In this document: positions 60,560 to 64,000 of the stretch, piece by piece
How positions within the stretch are numbered: the stretch's first letter is position 1
Layout: each line of letters opens with the position of its first letter
NCBI RefSeq assembly: GCF_017310645.1
Contig: NZ_JAFLRH010000040.1
Coordinates: 124,001-188,000 of the forward strand
DNA from: Paradesulfitobacterium ferrireducens
GTDB lineage: Bacteria > Bacillota > Desulfitobacteriia > Desulfitobacteriales > Desulfitobacteriaceae
DNA: 64,000 bases
Direction of reading: 5' to 3'
Notes under the pieces: model-generated
Told to the model about the DNA's origin: nothing
The model's database searches: none
What the model saw: the letters and a program-made list of their open reading frames with translations, nothing else
Made by a program: the position numbers and the translations under genes

Positions 60560-62284
60560 TTGAACGGTCAGAACCCGATACTTAAGCCTAACCCAAAACC
60601 AGTTGTTGAAGAATTTGGACAATTCCTGGTGAGGAATGGCTATATTGACGAACAGGCATTGATCAAGGGGCTGCGGGAGCAAATAGGATCGGGAGGGAGA
60701 ATAGGAGAGACCCTGGTCCGCTTGCACTTTCTAACGGCGGAACAACTGACCGATGCCCTAAGCACATATTTAAACATACCCAGAGTATTTCTGACCCAAG
60801 TCAAAATTGACCCAACGGCGGTTCGGTTGATACCGGAAGAGTTGGCCCGCCGGCATCTTTTGTTGCCCTTGCGCGTATCAAATGGCGAGTTAGAGCTGGC
60901 TATCGCCGACCCCACCAATGTCCGTGCCCTCGAAGATGTTCAACTGAAAACAGGATATAGACTGAAGCTGATGCTGGCCATGGAGCAGGACATTTTGGCT
61001 GCAATCCGTCAGCATCTTACCGTGGAAACATCACTGGCCCAGCTGTCTTCTTTGCCAGGTCGTTTAGGAGAAGACCCCGGCGCTTGGGGGACACCCGGCA
61101 CCTTGGTGTCAGATATTGGGGAGCATGTAAGTCAGGACGGTCCCACAGTCCGGATCGTTGATTCCCTTTTAGAGCAAGCGATTGAGCTGGGAGCAAGTGA
61201 TGTGCATTGGGAACCGGGAGAAAAAGAATTCTCCGTCCGTTTCCGGCTCGACGGCCAGCTTCACCTCGAGCGGCGTCTCCCTCTTTCCGCAGCCCGAACC
61301 GTAACTGCCCGCCTAAAAGTGATGGCAGGGATGGATGTGGCTGAACGAAGGCTCCCTCAAGACGGTCGGATTGTGCTGCCCGTCAAAGCCCGTCATATCG
61401 ACTTGCGGGTATCCTCCCTGCCCACAGTGTATGGGGAAAAACTGGTCGTAAGGATTCTTGACTCCGAAACAGCACACCGCTCTTTGAATGCGTTAGGAAT
61501 GCGTTCGCCGGTTGAAAAGGAATTGAGATCCCTGCTTACCCGTCATCATGGGTTGATTCTCGTAACCGGGCCTACGGGGAGCGGAAAAACCACAACCCTT
61601 TATGCGTTGCTCAGGGAATTGAATGCAGAACGCTTGAATATTGTGTCGGTAGAAGATCCGGTCGAATACAGGCTTGCCGGAGTAAGCCAGGTTCAAGTGC
61701 ATACGCGCATTGGTTTGACCTTTGCTGCGGGTTTAAGGGCTATCCTGCGCCAGGACCCGGATGTGATTATGGTCGGCGAAATCCGAGATGAAGAGACGGC
61801 AAGGATGGCGATTGGAGCGGCTTTAACCGGGCATTTGGTCTTGTCTACCCTTCACACCAATACGGCGGCTGAAGCCATTACCCGCCTGCTTGATATGGGC
61901 ATAGAACCTTATTTTTTGGCCAGCGCCGTCAGCGCTGTGCTTGCTCAGCGCCTGGTCCGGAAATTGTGTGAGCAATGTAAAACAGAATATATGTTAGATG
62001 AGGCTGAACAAAAAGCCTTAGCGCTCGAGGCCGGGACGCTCTTTCGTCCTCAGGGCTGTCCGGCATGCAGGGGCACCGGCTTTCAAGGAAGGATTGGGGT
62101 TCATGAGCTTTTATTATATAATCAAGAAGTCAAGGAATTGGTCTTAGCCAAACACAGCTCGCAAGCGCTCGAACGCGCGGCCATAAAAACAGGAATGGTT
62201 ACCTTGCTTAAGGATGGACTGTTAAAAGCAGCCGCCGGTTTAACTTCTTTGGATGAGGTATTGGCGTTAGGGATAAATGAGTAA
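60560..62284 (+). CDS. pilB: type IV pilus/secretion ATPase PilB (second copy)
   Basis: 574 residues from TTG 60560, preceded by AGGTGAT, a perfect anti-SD match; GTG 60551 is in frame but overlaps that site. An N-terminal MshEN domain precedes the ATPase: Walker A GPTGSGKTTTLYALL near residue 335, Walker B PDVIMVGEIRDEET and His box GHLVLSTLHTN. The tetracysteine is LCEQC with CPACRGTGFQGR. It is divergent from the first PilB (6595), so the two motors probably drive different filaments. pilT and pilC follow. Confidence 0.94.
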   Translation: MNGQNPILKPNPKPVVEEFGQFLVRNGYIDEQALIKGLREQIGSGGRIGETLVRLHFLTAEQLTDALSTYLNIPRVFLTQVKIDPTAVRLIPEELARRHLLLPLRVSNGELELAIADPTNVRALEDVQLKTGYRLKLMLAMEQDILAAIRQHLTVETSLAQLSSLPGRLGEDPGAWGTPGTLVSDIGEHVSQDGPTVRIVDSLLEQAIELGASDVHWEPGEKEFSVRFRLDGQLHLERRLPLSAARTVTARLKVMAGMDVAERRLPQDGRIVLPVKARHIDLRVSSLPTVYGEKLVVRILDSETAHRSLNALGMRSPVEKELRSLLTRHHGLILVTGPTGSGKTTTLYALLRELNAERLNIVSVEDPVEYRLAGVSQVQVHTRIGLTFAAGLRAILRQDPDVIMVGEIRDEETARMAIGAALTGHLVLSTLHTNTAAEAITRLLDMGIEPYFLASAVSAVLAQRLVRKLCEQCKTEYMLDEAEQKALALEAGTLFRPQGCPACRGTGFQGRIGVHELLLYNQEVKELVLAKHSSQALERAAIKTGMVTLLKDGLLKAAAGLTSLDEVLALGINE

Positions 62285-62301
62285 TTAGGAGGCAAAACAG
62301 A

Positions 62302-63348
62302 ATGATGTTCCTGCAAAGTCTTCTCCAGGAAGCGTTTGAGAAAAAGTGCTCAGATATTCACCTTACGGTGGATAGCCCGCCGGTTTTTCGCATTGATGGT
62401 TCACTGGTGCCCCTTCATTATGAAAAACTGACTCAAGCCGTCATGTCTGAAATTGTGAGCTCAGTGATGAACGCGGAGCAGCTCAAACGTTTTGAAGACA
62501 TGGGAGAGCTGGATTTTTCCTACAGTGTGCCCGGCGTTGGGCGCTATCGTATGAATGCCTTCCGCCAACGCGGATCGTTTGGCATGGTTATCCGGCTTAT
62601 CCCCTTTACGATTCCGGCGCCCGAGACCCTGGGGCTGCCGCCGGTCAGTCTGGAGTTTGCGCGGATGCATAAAGGGTTGGTGCTGGTGACCGGACCGACC
62701 GGAAGCGGCAAATCGACCACGCTTGCTTCCCTCATTAATTACATCAATACCAACCGCGCTTGTCATATTATGACGATTGAAGACCCGATTGAATATTTAC
62801 ATACCCACCAGAAAAGCCTGGTGAACCAAAGGGAGTTGGGCAGTGACACCCATTCCTTTGCCAACGCTTTGCGGGCGGTTTTGCGCCAAGACCCGGATGT
62901 GATTTTGGTGGGAGAGATGCGGGATTTGGAGACGATCAGCACAGCCATCAGTGCCGCGGAAACCGGACACTTGGTCTTCAGTACCTTACATACGAATGAT
63001 GCCACACAGTCCGTCGACCGGATTATCGACGTCTTTCCTCCGCATCAACAACAGCAAATCCGAGTTCAGTTGGCGGCAGTCCTCCAGGGGGTTATGTCCC
63101 AGCAGCTTTTGCCGAAAGCTTCCGGCAAGGGCCGGGTGGCAGCAATTGAGGTTCTGCTGGCGACAGCCGCAGTGCGCAATCTGATCAGAGAAGGAAAAAC
63201 CCATCAGATTCCGACCGTATTGCAAACCGGGGGCAAGTTAGGCATGCAAACCATGGATAAAGCACTTCAGGACTTGGTGCGTCAAGGGCTTGTCAACCCG
63301 GAGGTGGCTCAGGAAAAAATGTTAAACCCTGAAGGAATGAGGCGATGA
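62302..63348 (+). CDS. pilT: type IV pilus retraction ATPase PilT
   Basis: 348 residues. Walker A GPTGSGKSTTLASL near residue 131, Walker B PDVILVGEMRD, His box GHLVFSTLHTNDA and the PilT-specific AVRNLIREGKTHQI motif near residue 288. PilT depolymerises pili for twitching, DNA uptake or attachment. It is the only pilT in the window, so retraction is tied to the second cluster. The pilC ATG overlaps its stop by 4 bases. Confidence 0.95.
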   Translation: MMFLQSLLQEAFEKKCSDIHLTVDSPPVFRIDGSLVPLHYEKLTQAVMSEIVSSVMNAEQLKRFEDMGELDFSYSVPGVGRYRMNAFRQRGSFGMVIRLIPFTIPAPETLGLPPVSLEFARMHKGLVLVTGPTGSGKSTTLASLINYINTNRACHIMTIEDPIEYLHTHQKSLVNQRELGSDTHSFANALRAVLRQDPDVILVGEMRDLETISTAISAAETGHLVFSTLHTNDATQSVDRIIDVFPPHQQQQIRVQLAAVLQGVMSQQLLPKASGKGRVAAIEVLLATAAVRNLIREGKTHQIPTVLQTGGKLGMQTMDKALQDLVRQGLVNPEVAQEKMLNPEGMRR

Positions 63349-64000
63349 AGCTCTTAGGCTATGCTTGGAAGGCTGTGGATGAAAGCGGGCGCTTGCAAGA
63401 AGGAGTTTCGCATTTGGGCGGAGTGGAGGAAATCCGTGCCTGGTTAAGGGAACAGGGTTACTTTCCTGTAAGCATTACTCCCCGGCGCCAGGCGCTGGCA
63501 GTGCTTGGGAGCTTTAGTCAATCACAGGATGTATGGGTCAGCGTCATCCGCCGGTTGGGCTTGCTTTTAGAAGCCGGCATCCCCTTGTTAAAATCTCTGC
63601 AGATTCTGGCCCTTGAAGAAAAAGACAAGCCTAAGCGGGAGCAGTGGCAAATGATTGCTGCTAAAATTGAATCAGGGAGTGATTTATCGGAGGCATTTAA
63701 GCTTCTGACACCTGCGCCTACGGTTTACCTTACGGCCATGATCCAGGCGGGGGAACGCACCGGACGCCTGGCTGAATTCTTGACGGAAGCAGCTGCGGAA
63801 TTGGAGCAGGAGTACCGGTTCCGGCGCAAAGTCCGGGGGGCTTTGGCTTATCCCCTGTTTTTACTGGCGGGAAGCATCGCCATCATCCATCTCTTAAGCT
63901 GGTGGGTGCTTCCGATGTATGAACAACTGTTTTCCGGACTGGATGCCGAACTGCCTCTTTTGACCAGGGTCATATTTGGATTGGGTAAACGGATTCCTGT
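63345..64000 (+). CDS. pilC: type IV pilus platform protein PilC (second copy, 3' end outside window)
   Basis: ATG 63345 overlaps the pilT stop, and the frame stays open to the window edge (218 codons). The product starts MKLLGYAWKAVDESGRLQEG; the first T2SSF domain includes VIRRLGLLLEAGIPLLKSLQ and AMIQAGERTGRLAEFL, followed by a hydrophobic helix (LAYPLFLLAGSIAIIHLLSW). This is the platform protein for the second PilB/PilT pair. The second domain lies beyond the window. Confidence 0.92.
   Translation, partial: MKLLGYAWKAVDESGRLQEGVSHLGGVEEIRAWLREQGYFPVSITPRRQALAVLGSFSQSQDVWVSVIRRLGLLLEAGIPLLKSLQILALEEKDKPKREQWQMIAAKIESGSDLSEAFKLLTPAPTVYLTAMIQAGERTGRLAEFLTEAAAELEQEYRFRRKVRGALAYPLFLLAGSIAIIHLLSWWVLPMYEQLFSGLDAELPLLTRVIFGLGKRIP

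Overview
The window looks like the chromosome of an endospore-forming, low-to-mid GC Firmicute of the Peptococcaceae type (Desulfitobacterium or Desulfosporosinus relatives). This rests on a pro-sigma-K gene, Firmicutes-style AGGAGG ribosome sites with many GTG and TTG starts, a yqgF/DUF1292/mltG/U32-peptidase block resembling the Bacillus yrrK-yrzB-yrrL-yrrO neighbourhood, and a yqeG-aroE-aroC-aroK-aroB block with type IV pilus genes. The genus is an inference; no rRNA or tRNA gene was seen.

Layout. (1) 1-5.8 kb: housekeeping genes (an aldo/keto reductase cut by the window edge, ruvX/yqgF, DUF1292, a VanW lipoprotein, mltG, a U32 peptidase, DUF4911). (2) 5.8-15.7 kb: a type IV pilus operon (major prepilin, pilB, pilC, four minor pilins, a large lipoprotein, pilM, pilN, pilO). 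A decayed chemotaxis receptor gene follows. (3) 16.5-35.8 kb: a visibly AT-richer catabolic region. It holds a PucR-type regulator with GAF domains, a cyclic-amidohydrolase, a nitrilase-family amidase, two complete three-subunit molybdenum hydroxylases, a CoxG-like protein, a sodium/solute symporter with a 37-residue companion, an old-yellow-enzyme reductase, and YqeB/XdhC maturation factors. Together they suggest oxidation and ring opening of an N-heterocycle, with the substrate unknown. (4) 36.1 kb: sigK. (5) 36.9-52.7 kb: a lactam/hydantoin block. It has a fused HyuA-HyuB protein, a sigma-54 activator, separate hyuA and hyuB, an NCS1-type permease with a cysteine-rich tail, the 5-oxoprolinase genes pxpB, pxpC and pxpA, and a small biotinyl-domain protein. 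A likely -24/-12 promoter and a perfect 13-bp inverted repeat lie between the activator and hyuA. (6) 52.8-57.8 kb: yqeG and shikimate genes, with one prepilin-like gene inserted. (7) 57.8-64 kb: a heptad-repeat coiled-coil protein and a second pilus cluster (pseudopilins, pilB, pilT, pilC) that runs off the right edge.

The most unusual signal outside genes is 41168-41406, between the sigma-54 activator gene and the fused hyuAB gene. About 240 bases can fold into a closing helix of 14/15 pairs, several internal helices and a 25-bp perfect palindrome. Two G-U pairs favour the plus strand, opposite to both neighbouring genes. It is either an undescribed structured RNA or a MITE-like element. 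Other points of interest are long perfect hairpins without U-tracts, a permease with a cysteine-rich tail, the small symporter companion protein, and in-frame tandem repeats in two pilus-region genes.
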